Shown piece by piece: positions 7,608-14,867 of a stretch of 64,000 nucleotides of DNA (the first letter of the stretch is position 1; each line of letters opens with the position of its first letter). This DNA comes from Thermus brockianus (GTDB lineage: Bacteria; Deinococcota; Deinococci; Deinococcales; Thermaceae), in assembly GCF_021462505.1 (NCBI RefSeq), contig NZ_JAKEDV010000008.1, forward strand, positions 49,128-113,127, in the 5' to 3' direction. The translations under genes and the position numbers were made by a program. A model generated the notes under the pieces. That model saw nothing but the letters and a program-made list of their open reading frames with translations, had not been told where the DNA came from and searched no databases.

Positions 7608-8786
7608 GTGCGCGAGTGGACCAAGATCTTCCTCGGGTTTACCCTCCTTTTCCTCTCCCAGGCCCTGGGCCACGCCGCCGTACCTGAGAGGCCGGAGGCC
7701 TTTGAGGCGGAGGCCCGGCTCTTCGTCCTGGACAACCGGCCGGGGTATAGCCGTCTCCTCGCCTTGGACCTGCCCGGGGGCCAGGCGGTGGCGGAGCTCT
7801 CCCTGCCTCCCCGGGGCATGAGCCTGGTGGCCACGCCCTCGGGCCGCTACCTTCTGGTGTCCCGGGGTCGGGATACGGACCGGCAGTGGCTCACCGTGGT
7901 CTGGACGGGGAAGGAGGAGGGGCGTTGGAGCCGGCCCGTGATCGCCAAGAGCTTCCTTCTGGGACGGGGGTGGAACATCGGCCACGGCTCGGAGGCCTAC
8001 ACCTTGGGGGGCAAGCTCCTCGCCTTCGCCGAGCGGGACGCCCTGGCCTTCCGTTTTGATGAGGAGGCTTTGGACCCGAAGGCGGCCTTCCAGGCGGAGA
8101 CCCTGAGGCTCCCCAACCCCGACCACTACCACGTGGTGGAGGCCCCGGAAGGTACGTACCTCACCCTCTTGGCCCGGGGGCAGGTGGTCCTCTTTGACCG
8201 GGAGCTTCGGGCGGAGCGGGGGCGCTTCGCCTGCCCTGTGGAGCACGGGGAGGCCTTCCACCCCGAGACGGGCCGGAGCTTTTTCGCCTGCGCGAAGGAC
8301 GTGCTGGTCCTGGAGGGGGGTAGGGAGCTTGCCCGCCTGGCCTACCCCGTGGGCGAGCGGGTTGGGGCTTTCCTGAAGGGGGATGGGGTTTTCTTCGGCT
8401 ACTCCGACAAGGTTACCCACCTGCAGCGCCTGGACCCTCGAGGCCCCCAGCTAACCCCCATCCCCCTCGGGGGCGCGCTGCTAAGGGCCAAGGCCGACGG
8501 GAAGCGGGTTTACGTCCTCCTCACCGACGGGAGGCTCCAGGTGCTGGAGGGGCGGGAAGGGAAGCTTCTTAGGGAGCTCCGCCTTGCCCGGCCTTTCCCG
8601 GAGATGGAGGAGGACACCGGGGGCGCCATCTACCCCGACCTGGCCCCCTGGCCCGAGCGGGGCCTCCTCTACGTGAGCCTGCCCCATCTGGGCCTCGTGG
8701 CCGAGGTGGACGGGGAGAGGGGCCGGGTGGTCCGGTACCTGCACACGGGGGGTAGCCCCACCCGCCTGGTTCTGGTGCGGCCATGA
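7608..8786 (+). CDS. Secreted beta-propeller protein, AztD-like metallochaperone candidate (copy 1)
   Basis: 392 residues. The start is the GTG at 7608, six bases after GAGGAGG; an upstream in-frame TTG would sit inside that ribosome site. A hydrophobic signal (KIFLGFTLLFLSQALGHA) is followed by repeated strand-turn units typical of a YVTN/WD-like propeller (LFVLDNRPGYSRLLALDL, SGRYLLVSRG, GKRVYVLLTDGRLQVLEG). Histidines cluster in loops (NIGHGSEAY, NPDHYHVVEA, CPVEHGEAFHPETGR), as in AztD, the periplasmic chaperone that hands zinc to AztC. It is paralogous in design to 10087-11238 and shares an operon with the AztC-like binding protein. Function as zinc chaperone is inferred. Confidence 0.65.
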   Translation: MREWTKIFLGFTLLFLSQALGHAAVPERPEAFEAEARLFVLDNRPGYSRLLALDLPGGQAVAELSLPPRGMSLVATPSGRYLLVSRGRDTDRQWLTVVWTGKEEGRWSRPVIAKSFLLGRGWNIGHGSEAYTLGGKLLAFAERDALAFRFDEEALDPKAAFQAETLRLPNPDHYHVVEAPEGTYLTLLARGQVVLFDRELRAERGRFACPVEHGEAFHPETGRSFFACAKDVLVLEGGRELARLAYPVGERVGAFLKGDGVFFGYSDKVTHLQRLDPRGPQLTPIPLGGALLRAKADGKRVYVLLTDGRLQVLEGREGKLLRELRLARPFPEMEEDTGGAIYPDLAPWPERGLLYVSLPHLGLVAEVDGERGRVVRYLHTGGSPTRLVLVRP

Positions 8787-9214
8787 ACCCCATGCCCGTC
8801 TTCATGTACCTCCTGGGGGTGGATGCGGCCCAGGGCCTCCTCGAGGCCCTGGGGTACCGGAAGGCTCCCCATCCCAAGGGGGTGGGCTCCAGCCTCTACC
8901 TGGGGGAGGAGGCGGTGCTCCACTCCACGGGGCTCTGGTACCGGGGCGTGCTCTACCTCAGGCCCAAGGAGCGGTTCTACCGGGCTTCCCTCCCGCCCTA
9001 TCCCCCGGAAGTGGCCCCCCAAGCCGAGCCCCTTCCCTTTGGGGAGGGCCTCGCCCACTACCTGCCCTTCATCCAGGCCCACGAGGAGAGGGTGCGGGCC
9101 CTCCGGGGGGAGGGACGGGAGCGGCTTTTGCGCCACCTCCCTCCCGTTGCCCGCCGCCACCTGAAGGAGTGGAAGTCCCTTTGGAGGAGCGATGAGGAGG
9201 CTGCTCGCCCTTAG
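8783..9214 (+). CDS. Hypothetical protein of the zinc cluster
   Basis: 143 residues of unknown family. The start overlaps the upstream stop (ATGA) and the end overlaps the binding-protein gene by 23 bases, so it is embedded in a translationally coupled operon. It has no signal peptide or membrane segment. The N-terminal stretch MPVFMYLLGVDAAQGLLEAL is amphipathic; the C-terminal third is highly basic and acidic (HEERVRALRGEGRERLLRHL). The rhythm of the first 60 residues suggests a small alpha/beta cytosolic protein. I do not recognise it. Confidence 0.7.
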   Translation: MNPMPVFMYLLGVDAAQGLLEALGYRKAPHPKGVGSSLYLGEEAVLHSTGLWYRGVLYLRPKERFYRASLPPYPPEVAPQAEPLPFGEGLAHYLPFIQAHEERVRALRGEGRERLLRHLPPVARRHLKEWKSLWRSDEEAARP

Positions 9215-10046
9215 CCTCTTCGCCGCCTCCGCCCTGGCCCAGCTCCAGGTGGCGGCCACCACCACCGTCTTGGCGGACCTGGTGCGCCAGGTGGGAGGGA
9301 ATAGGGTCCGGGTGGAGAGCGTAGTGCCCCCCGGGGCCGATCCCCACGCCTTTGACCTGCGGCCTTCCACCGCCTCCCAACTCTCCCGGGTCCGCCTCCT
9401 CTTCGCCAACGGCTTGGGCCTGGAGCCTTACCTGCCAAAGCTCAGGGCCCTTCTACCCCCGGGGGCCAGGGTGGTGGAGCTCGCCCCGGGGATGCCCGAC
9501 CCCATCTGCGGCCTCCTGGGCCTCCGGGAAAAGGGGGTCCACCTCCACGGGGACTGCGACCCCCACCTGTGGCTGGACCCCACCTACGCCCTGCGCTACG
9601 CCGAGCGCATTGCGGCGGCGCTCGCCCGCCTGGACCCGAGGGGGGAAGGGGCGTACCGCAAGAACCTCGAGGCCTTCCGCCAAGCGGTGGAGCGGGAGGA
9701 CCAGGCCCTTTCCGCCTGCCTCGAGGGGAGGCGGCTCTGGGTGGTGGTGAGCCACCTGTCCCTCTCCTACCTGGCGCGGCGCTACGGCCTGGAGATCGTG
9801 GGGGCTCTTAAGGACGCCCACGGCCAGGAGGGAAGCGTCCGGGAACGCCTGGCCCTCTTTAAGGAGGCGGAGGCCAAGGGGGTGGACCTGGTGGTGGCGG
9901 AGCCCCAACTGGATCCTGCTCCTTTGCGCCGGCTGGCGGAGGAGCTTGGGGCGAGGCTCGTGGTCCTCTACACCGACGCCTTGGACCGGAGGGTGCCCAC
10001 GTACCGGGACCTCCTCCGTTGGAACCGGAATGCCTTGTGCCCGTAG
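9192..10046 (+). CDS. Metal ABC transporter substrate-binding protein, ZnuA/AztC-like
   Basis: Periplasmic zinc (or manganese) binding protein, 284 residues, cluster A-I family. Signal peptide MRRLLALSLFAASALAQ. Metal-ligand histidines of the family are visible in GADPHAFDLRPS, in CDPHLWLDPTYA and in VVSHLSLSYLARRYGL; the C-terminal acidic ligand is probably in YTDALDRRVPTY. A short His/Cys loop (VHLHGDCDPH) precedes the second ligand, shorter than the long His-rich loop of ZnuA and more like AztC. The ATG at 9192 follows GGAGGAGC. No permease or ATPase lies in this operon. Flanked by two propeller proteins, it fits an Azt-type zinc system with its membrane parts elsewhere. Confidence 0.85.
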   Translation: MRRLLALSLFAASALAQLQVAATTTVLADLVRQVGGNRVRVESVVPPGADPHAFDLRPSTASQLSRVRLLFANGLGLEPYLPKLRALLPPGARVVELAPGMPDPICGLLGLREKGVHLHGDCDPHLWLDPTYALRYAERIAAALARLDPRGEGAYRKNLEAFRQAVEREDQALSACLEGRRLWVVVSHLSLSYLARRYGLEIVGALKDAHGQEGSVRERLALFKEAEAKGVDLVVAEPQLDPAPLRRLAEELGARLVVLYTDALDRRVPTYRDLLRWNRNALCP

Positions 10047-10086
10047 CCCTTTACGGGGCCTTTGGCCTCGAGGGAAAGGAGGAACG

Positions 10087-11238
10087 ATGCGAGGGAGAAA
10101 GGTTGCGTTTGCCGCGGTTTTGGCCTTAGGTCTTGCCCTGGCCCAAGGGGAACACGCTCACGGCGAAGGGCTTTTCCGCCGCCTGGCGGTGGCGGACGGG
10201 AAGGAGCCCCTGGTGCGGGTTATGAACGAGGATGGGAAGGAGCTTGGCCGCTTCACCGTGCCTTCCCCCGCCCGCCTCTATCCCCTTCCGGGCGGGCAGT
10301 ACGTCCTGGCGGTCCACCGGGATGCCGGGGCGGTGAGCTTTCTCTTCGGGGGTTTCCGCCTCGAGGACCACGGCGACCATCGGGATGTGAAGGAGGAGAA
10401 CCCCTACGTGGCCGCCACCCTGCGCACGGGGCCTAAACCCACCCACATCTTCGCCAACGAGGATACCCTGGCGGTCTTCCACGATGGGGACGGCACCTTG
10501 GCCCTCTTTGACCTGAGGCGCTTGGGCCTGGACTTCACTCCCGGGCTCATCGCCACCGGTAGGGCGGACCACGGCGCGGTGGCCCTCCTGGGCGAGGCGG
10601 TCCTGGTGGGGGGGTTGGAGAGCGGTAGGGTGGAGGTTTACACCCGGGAAGGGAGGCGGGTTCTCCCCCTGCCCCAGACCTGCCCCCGGCTCCACGGGGA
10701 GGCCGTGCTAGGGGAGGTGGCCGCCTTCGGGTGTCTGGATGGGGTGCTCCTGGTGGAGCGGCGAGGCCAGGGGTTTATGGGGCGCAAGGTGGCGAACCCT
10801 CCCGGAAGCCCCGAAGGGGCCCGGGTGGGTACCCTGGTGGCCCATCCCAGGGCGGGGGTCTTCGTGGGGAACTTCGGCCAGGGCCTCGCCTTCTTGAAGC
10901 CCGGGGAGGGGCGGATGGAGGTCCTGCCCTTGCCCGCCCGCCCCTTGCGCTTTGGCTTCGGACCGGAAGGGGAGGCCCTCTACGTCCTCACCGCCGACGG
11001 GCAGTTCCACAAGGTGGACCCGGTGGCGCGCCGGGTGGTGGGGAGCCTCGAGGCCACCTCCCCCCTGGACACCGCCCCGGGGCTTGCCCTGGGCCACGGG
11101 GTGGCCTACCTGGCCGACCCCGTTCGGGGCGAGGTGGTGCGGGTGGACCTGGAGGAGTGGAAGGTGGCGGCCCGCCTAAAGGTGGGGGGCATGCCTCTGG
11201 GCTTGGCCCTCTTTGAGGTGGAGGGGGTGAAGCACTAG
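10087..11238 (+). CDS. Secreted beta-propeller protein, AztD-like zinc metallochaperone (copy 2)
   Basis: 383 residues, starting at the ATG at 10087 after GGAGGAAC. A signal peptide (VAFAAVLALGLALAQG) is followed directly by a His-rich start (GEHAHGEG), and a second His/Asp loop (FRLEDHGDHRDVKEENPY) lies near residue 100. Both are hallmarks of AztD proteins. The rest is a regular propeller pattern (LYVLTADGQFHKVDPVARRV, VAYLADPVRGEVVRVDL). CPRLHGEAVLGEVAAFGC mirrors the CPVEHGEAF block of copy 1. It is the last gene before a strong terminator. AztD delivers zinc to AztC in known systems; here the pairing is by homology and position. Confidence 0.75.
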   Translation: MRGRKVAFAAVLALGLALAQGEHAHGEGLFRRLAVADGKEPLVRVMNEDGKELGRFTVPSPARLYPLPGGQYVLAVHRDAGAVSFLFGGFRLEDHGDHRDVKEENPYVAATLRTGPKPTHIFANEDTLAVFHDGDGTLALFDLRRLGLDFTPGLIATGRADHGAVALLGEAVLVGGLESGRVEVYTREGRRVLPLPQTCPRLHGEAVLGEVAAFGCLDGVLLVERRGQGFMGRKVANPPGSPEGARVGTLVAHPRAGVFVGNFGQGLAFLKPGEGRMEVLPLPARPLRFGFGPEGEALYVLTADGQFHKVDPVARRVVGSLEATSPLDTAPGLALGHGVAYLADPVRGEVVRVDLEEWKVAARLKVGGMPLGLALFEVEGVKH

Positions 11239-11254
11239 CGCCTGTTTCCCTTTC

Positions 11255-11281
11255 GGCCCCGGCCATGGGCCGGGGCCTTTT
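11255..11281 (+). terminator. Strong terminator of the zinc cluster
   Basis: Long GC inverted repeat (GGCCCCGGC... ...GCCGGGGCC) followed directly by TTTT, 17 bases after the stop codon of the last gene. Confidence 0.85.
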
Positions 11282-11288
11282 GTGCTCC

Positions 11289-11317
11289 TTGACAAACTAC
11301 TGAGAAGACATTATCAT
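11289..11317 (+). promoter_or_regulatory. Strong sigma-A-type promoter before the DsrE-fragment pseudogene
   Basis: TTGACA (11289-11294), 17 bases, TATCAT (11312-11317), nine bases before the ATG at 11327. It is close to consensus and now drives only gene remnants. Confidence 0.65.
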
Positions 11318-11326
11318 TAAGTCGCT

Positions 11327-11387
11327 ATGCGCCTGGCCTACGTTTTGGCGAGTCCTCGGGCGGCAAGCCACAAGCTCGGGCAGATGA
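11327..11387 (+). pseudogene. DsrE gene 5' fragment, near-copy of 30413-30473
   Basis: The 61 bases from this ATG match the first 61 bases of the intact DsrE-family gene at 30413, with three mismatches (MRLAYVLASPRAASHKLGQM against MRVAYVLASPRAASHKLGQM). Identity stops abruptly at 11387 and begins exactly at the start codon. The fragment runs in another frame into ferritin-like sequence. It is a recent recombination or gene-conversion scar, not a working gene. Confidence 0.8.
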
Positions 11388-11390
11388 CCT

Positions 11391-11735
11391 TCAAAGCCTC
11401 GGTGTCCGTCCCGTGGAAAGGCCGAACTTCGTCTATCCTGTGGAGTTTCTCCCTAGAAACCAGCTCGCCATTCTGCGCTTACTCAACGCTTTGGAGGACG
11501 CTTTTGTGGGGGCATACCTAGGGGCTTTGCCCCTCATCGCCAACAAGGACATCCTGAAGGCGGGGGGGCGATCCTCGGCAACGAGGCCGCTCACCGCGCC
11601 ACGGTGCGGGCTTCCCGCATCCTTTTAGGGGACCAGGAGCTCCCCGGTCCCCGCTCTCCGGCGGACCGGGCTTTTGAGGTGGCCATTACCCCCGAGGAAG
11701 CGCAGAAGGCGGTTTCGGGTTTTGTCCGTAGGTAA
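11391..11735 (+). pseudogene. Ferritin-like domain protein remnant, 5' truncated and frameshifted
   Basis: From 11392 the frame reads LQSLGVRPVERPNFVYPVEF and then LAILRLLNALEDAFVGAYLG, the start of a Ferritin_2-type four-helix protein. At the G-run 11564-11570 the frame shifts. The continuation in the next frame is ILGNEAAHRATVRASRILLG and then ITPEEAQKAVSGFVRR, with a stop at 11733-11735, which is the expected second half (the GNEAAHRA helix carries the usual metal-ligand pattern). The N-terminus and signal peptide are missing and the DsrE fragment is attached instead. One base change would restore the frame but not the missing start. Confidence 0.75.
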
Positions 11736-11751
11736 GGTCGGATTCTCCAGT

Positions 11752-11786
11752 CCGCGGGGGCTTTTCCCGCGGGCTGGGCCCTTTTG
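11752..11786 (+). terminator. Terminator-like hairpin before the haem operon
   Basis: CCGCGGG (11752-11758) and CCCGCGG (11766-11772) form a 7-bp stem, followed by GCTGGGCCCTTTT. Confidence 0.5.
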
Positions 11787-11803
11787 GAATAGGAGCCTGT
11801 TGC

Positions 11804-11876
11804 GAACGGTTATCGTTCCTAATACTCACAAAATCCGACCGGAATACTTGACATTCTTGGGGGTTTCCCCTAGCCT
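11804..11876 (+). promoter_or_regulatory. Promoter and candidate iron/haem operator of the haem operon
   Basis: TTGACA (11848-11853), 17 bases, TAGCCT (11871-11876) is a near-ideal promoter ahead of the GTG at 11897. Thirty bases upstream of the -35 lies a 15-bp perfect dyad, GAACG GTTAT CGTTC (11804-11818), in an AT-richer patch. An iron- or haem-responsive regulator could bind there; which one is not known. Confidence 0.5.
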
Positions 11877-11896
11877 CCCCTTAGGGAGGTGATGGT

Positions 11897-12217
11897 GTGT
11901 TTGTGGTCATGAACCGCATACCGGTAAAACCCGAGTATGCCGAGCGGTTTGAAGAGGTTTTCCGCACCCGGGCCCGCCTCGTGGACCGGATGCCGGGGTT
12001 TGTCCGCAACCTGGTTCTGCGGCCCAAGAGCCCAGGGGACCCCTATATCGTCCTCACCTTTTGGGAGAGCGAGGAGGCCTTTCGGGCTTGGACGGAAAGC
12101 CCCGAGTTCAGGGAGGGCCACGCGCGAAGCGGTACCTTGCCCAAGGAAGCTTTTGCGGGTCCGAATAAGCTAGAACTTTTCCAGATAATCTTGGACTCGG
12201 AGGTGGAAGGTGGTTGA
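11897..12217 (+). CDS. Antibiotic-biosynthesis-monooxygenase (ABM) domain protein, HmoA/IsdG-like
   Basis: 106 residues forming one ABM ferredoxin-like domain: MFVVMNRIPVKPEYAERFEE, then RLVDRMPGFVRNLVLRP near residues 31-47, and YIVLTFWESEEAFRAWTESP near 54-73. This is the signature of HmoA-type haem-degrading enzymes of Gram-positive bacteria, which open haem to release iron. It is the first gene of the haem-uptake operon, which supports a role in using iron from imported haem in the cytosol. The GTG start follows GGGAGGTGAT with ideal spacing; an in-frame ATG 12 bases later is the alternative. It overlaps the next gene by 8 bases. Confidence 0.8.
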   Translation: MFVVMNRIPVKPEYAERFEEVFRTRARLVDRMPGFVRNLVLRPKSPGDPYIVLTFWESEEAFRAWTESPEFREGHARSGTLPKEAFAGPNKLELFQIILDSEVEGG

Positions 12218-12827
12218 GAGCCTTCCCGTCTGGGCCCTCCTAAAACGGGCAAGGGAACGAATATACACCTTGCCCGAGACTTTCCCCGGCTTTTCCGCAA
12301 GCGTTGCTTTCTACTTCAAGGGCCTCTGGTACTTCGGGCGGGTGAAGGTGGAGGGCTTCCGCCCGGAAGTGGAACTGCCCGAGGGTATGGGCCCCCTTGC
12401 GGAGCGGGAACTGGCCTCCTTGTTGGGCCACCGTCGGCCTGTGCCCTTTGAGGAGGGGGAAGGGCGCTACGCCATGCGCTTGGTGGAAGAGGGCCCCTTG
12501 GGTACCGCCATCGCCTTGAATGACCCTTTCCGTTCTCGCATCTGGGTGCGCCATGGCCGCATAGAGGTCATTGAGCGCAGCCTGGCGGAGGGTTCCTTCC
12601 GCATTCACCTCGAGGCCTGGCAGGAGGTGGGGGAGAAGCTGTTGCCCAAACGCTTCTTTTTGGTCCACCGGGACCCCAAGGGGCGGCTGATCAAGGTGGA
12701 ACGCTTCCGGGATACCTATGCCTCTTTCCAAGGGTTGTGGCTTCCCGTGGAGCGGGAGGTGGTGGTGGAGGCGACGGATATGGAAACGATAGTCCTGCGC
12801 CTAGAGGACGTGGAGGTGTACGCATGA
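12210..12827 (+). CDS. DUF3386 family protein
   Basis: 205 residues. Blocks match the DUF3386 family known mainly from cyanobacteria: RERIYTLPETFPGFSASVAF near residues 14-33, LGHRRPVPFEEGEGRYAMRL near 71-90, and KVERFRDTYASFQGLWLPVE near 170-190. It has no signal peptide or membrane span. The family function is not established; here it sits between a haem-degrading-type monooxygenase and the haem-binding protein, with overlaps on both sides (8 bases upstream, ATGA downstream). A role in haem handling is inference. The start is GTG at 12210; no better start exists. Confidence 0.75.
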   Translation: MVESLPVWALLKRARERIYTLPETFPGFSASVAFYFKGLWYFGRVKVEGFRPEVELPEGMGPLAERELASLLGHRRPVPFEEGEGRYAMRLVEEGPLGTAIALNDPFRSRIWVRHGRIEVIERSLAEGSFRIHLEAWQEVGEKLLPKRFFLVHRDPKGRLIKVERFRDTYASFQGLWLPVEREVVVEATDMETIVLRLEDVEVYA

Positions 12828-13732
12828 GGGGGCGAAGCGGCGTGGCTTTCATGGCAGTGCTTTCCTTGCTAGCCTGGGCGCAACCCTACCGGGTGGTGGA
12901 CGCTAGTGGGAAAGCGGTGGAGGTGCGCTCCATTGAGCGCATCGTAAGCCTGGATGGCATTACCACGGAGATCCTCTTTGCCTTGGGTGTAGGGGACAAG
13001 GTGGTGGGGCGGGATGACTCCAGTTACTATCCGCCCCAGGTCCTTCGGCTTCCGAGCGTAGGGTACCAGTTCCGTCTCTCTGCCGAGGGCATTCTCTCCT
13101 TGAAGCCTACCCTCGTCATTGGCCGGGAGGATGTGCGCCCGCCCCAGGTGGTGGACCAACTCCGGCAAGCTGGGGTGGCGGTTGTCCTGGTGCCTGCCGA
13201 ACCCAGCGTGGAGGGGGCCAAGCGCAAGATCCGGGTGGTGGCGGAGGCTGTGGGCCAAGCCGCAAGGGGCGATGCTTTGGTGCGGGCTTTGGAGCGGGAC
13301 CTTTTGGCTTTGCGCGCTTTCCAAGCGCAACACGCTTCCCGAAAGCTACGGGCGCTCTTCCTTTACCTACGGGGACCGGGTACCACCTTCGTGTGCGGCG
13401 AGGGCAGTACCCCTGTGGGCGTCATGGAGCTAGCGGGGCTTGAGAACGCCGCCAAGGGCATACGGGAGTGCCAACCCATGACCGCGGAGAGCGTGGTAGC
13501 GGCCCGGCCGGATGTCCTTGTGGTCTTCAAAAGGGGCCTGGAGAGCGTGGGGGGCCTCGAGGGCCTTCTCAAACTCCCCGGCGTGGCGCAAACCCCCGCA
13601 GGGCAAAACCGCCGCGTGGTGGCCATGGACGACCTTTACTTGGGGAGCTTCGGGCCCCGGGCAGGCCGGGCTGCCCTAGACCTGTTCCGGGCGGCTTACC
13701 TGATGGACGGCTTCGTGGAGGTGGGACCGTGA
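12824..13732 (+). CDS. hmuT: Haemin ABC transporter substrate-binding protein
   Basis: Periplasmic haem-binding protein, 302 residues, helical-backbone (TroA/BtuF) fold. The ATG at 12824 overlaps the previous stop; a signal peptide (MRGRSGVAFMAVLSLLAWAQ) follows. HmuT blocks include IERIVSLDGITTEILFALGV, VGRDDSSYYPPQVLRLPSVG with Tyr residues able to ligate haem, and LSAEGILSLKPTLVIG. It is followed by the cognate permease and ATPase, with a 36-residue ORF wedged between. The longer open frame starting upstream is overlap with DUF3386 coding sequence. Confidence 0.88.
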   Translation: MRGRSGVAFMAVLSLLAWAQPYRVVDASGKAVEVRSIERIVSLDGITTEILFALGVGDKVVGRDDSSYYPPQVLRLPSVGYQFRLSAEGILSLKPTLVIGREDVRPPQVVDQLRQAGVAVVLVPAEPSVEGAKRKIRVVAEAVGQAARGDALVRALERDLLALRAFQAQHASRKLRALFLYLRGPGTTFVCGEGSTPVGVMELAGLENAAKGIRECQPMTAESVVAARPDVLVVFKRGLESVGGLEGLLKLPGVAQTPAGQNRRVVAMDDLYLGSFGPRAGRAALDLFRAAYLMDGFVEVGP

Positions 13733-13839
13733 GGTCGTACCTTATCTGGCGGGCCTTCCTGAAGGCAGCCTTGTTCCTCGCGCTGCTCGGCAAACCCCTA
13801 CCCCCTCGGTTGGACGCTTTCTGGGAGGAGCTGCCGTGA
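13729..13839 (+). CDS. Small ORF (36 aa) between hmuT and hmuU
   Basis: GTG start at 13729 overlapping the hmuT stop by 4 bases, and a TGA at 13837-13839 overlapping the hmuU start (GTGA) by 4 bases. Translation MRSYLIWRAFLKAALFLALL then GKPLPPRLDAFWEELP: a short hydrophobic helix followed by a proline-rich acidic tail. Being tiled exactly between two coupled genes is strong evidence that it is translated. It could be a single-pass helper peptide of the permease, or mainly a coupling ORF that carries ribosomes to hmuU. No family recognised. Confidence 0.65.
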   Translation: MRSYLIWRAFLKAALFLALLGKPLPPRLDAFWEELP

Positions 13840-14867
13840 CCCGTGGCCTGCCGCTTGGCCGCTTCCGTCGCTACCGGCTGGTACTGCTAGGGTTGGTGCT
13901 CCTCCTTGCCCTGGCCCTCTTGCTGGGGGCGGCCCTTGGGGCCTATCCCATTCCGCCCTTCTCCATTCCCGGCATCTTGCTCAAGGGCGAAGGGGTGGAG
14001 TACCAAGTCCTTACCGCCCTTCGCTTGCCCCGGGTCTTGGGGTCGGCTCTGGTGGGTGCCCTTCTTGCCCTGTCGGGGGCGGTGCTGCAAGGGCTTTTCC
14101 GTAACCCTCTAGTGGATCCGGGCCTCATCGGCGTGTCCTCCGGGGCCGCCTTGGGCGCTGCCATCTTCATCGTCGTGTTGCCCGGGGCGGGCGCCTTGGA
14201 GGTATACGCCCTACCCCTCTTTGCCTTCCTTGGGGGGCTTCTCGCCACCCACTTACTTTGGCGCTTAGCCCAAACGCCCTGGGGCGTCCAGGTATCGGTG
14301 CTTCTCCTTTCTGGGATTGCGCTAAACGCCCTGGTGGGGGCGGGCATCGGCCTTCTCACCTTTGTGGCCAGCGAGCAGGAGCTTCGTAGCCTCACCTTTT
14401 GGACCCTGGGGGGCTTTTCTGCCATTACCTGGCACCTCCTTCTGGCGGGGCTTCCCTTTGGCCTTCTCGCCTTCCTTCTCCTCCTGCACTTGGCCCGTCC
14501 TCTGAATGCTTTGGTTCTGGGGGAGCGGGAGGCGTTTCACCTTGGGGTGGACCTCGAGGCCCTCAAACGGCGGGCAGTGGCCGGGGCAGCTTTGGGGGTG
14601 GGGGTGGCCGTGGCCTTGGCCGGGGGCGTGGGGTTCTTGGGGCTCGTGGCGCCTCATCTTTTCCGCCTCCTGGCGGGGCCCGACCACCGCTACCTGCTCC
14701 CGGGGGCGGCCCTGTTGGGAGCGGTCTTGGCGGTAACCGCCGATCTCCTGGCCCGGACCTTGGCTGCCCCGGCGGAGATCCCCGTGGGCGTGGTCACGGC
14801 CTGTCTAGGAGGTCCCTTTTTCCTCTATCTGGTCCTGCGGTACAAGCGGGAGGTGTTCCGTGCTTGA
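13836..14867 (+). CDS. hmuU: Haem ABC transporter permease (FecCD family)
   Basis: Inner-membrane permease of 343 residues, FecCD family with about ten helices. Family blocks: LPRVLGSALVGALLALSGAV, LQGLFRNPLVDPGLIGVSSG (the conserved NPLADPxxLGxSxGA motif), GFLGLVAPHLFRLLAGPDHR and the final AEIPVGVVTACLGGPFFLYL. The start is GTG at 13836, in 4-base overlap with the small ORF. It pairs with HmuT and HmuV for haem or haemin import. Confidence 0.9.
   Translation: MTRGLPLGRFRRYRLVLLGLVLLLALALLLGAALGAYPIPPFSIPGILLKGEGVEYQVLTALRLPRVLGSALVGALLALSGAVLQGLFRNPLVDPGLIGVSSGAALGAAIFIVVLPGAGALEVYALPLFAFLGGLLATHLLWRLAQTPWGVQVSVLLLSGIALNALVGAGIGLLTFVASEQELRSLTFWTLGGFSAITWHLLLAGLPFGLLAFLLLLHLARPLNALVLGEREAFHLGVDLEALKRRAVAGAALGVGVAVALAGGVGFLGLVAPHLFRLLAGPDHRYLLPGAALLGAVLAVTADLLARTLAAPAEIPVGVVTACLGGPFFLYLVLRYKREVFRA

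Noticed and set aside
7452..8420. A 322-codon minus-strand open frame over the end of alkaline phosphatase and the first propeller gene
   Set aside because: Covers two well-supported plus-strand genes and the terminator between them; composition is that of a shadow frame.
7557..11317. A common zinc-regulator operator before both the zinc cluster and the pseudogene at 11327
   Set aside because: Both are AT-rich with TTGAC and ATCA, but alignment gives only short scattered identity and no shared dyad.
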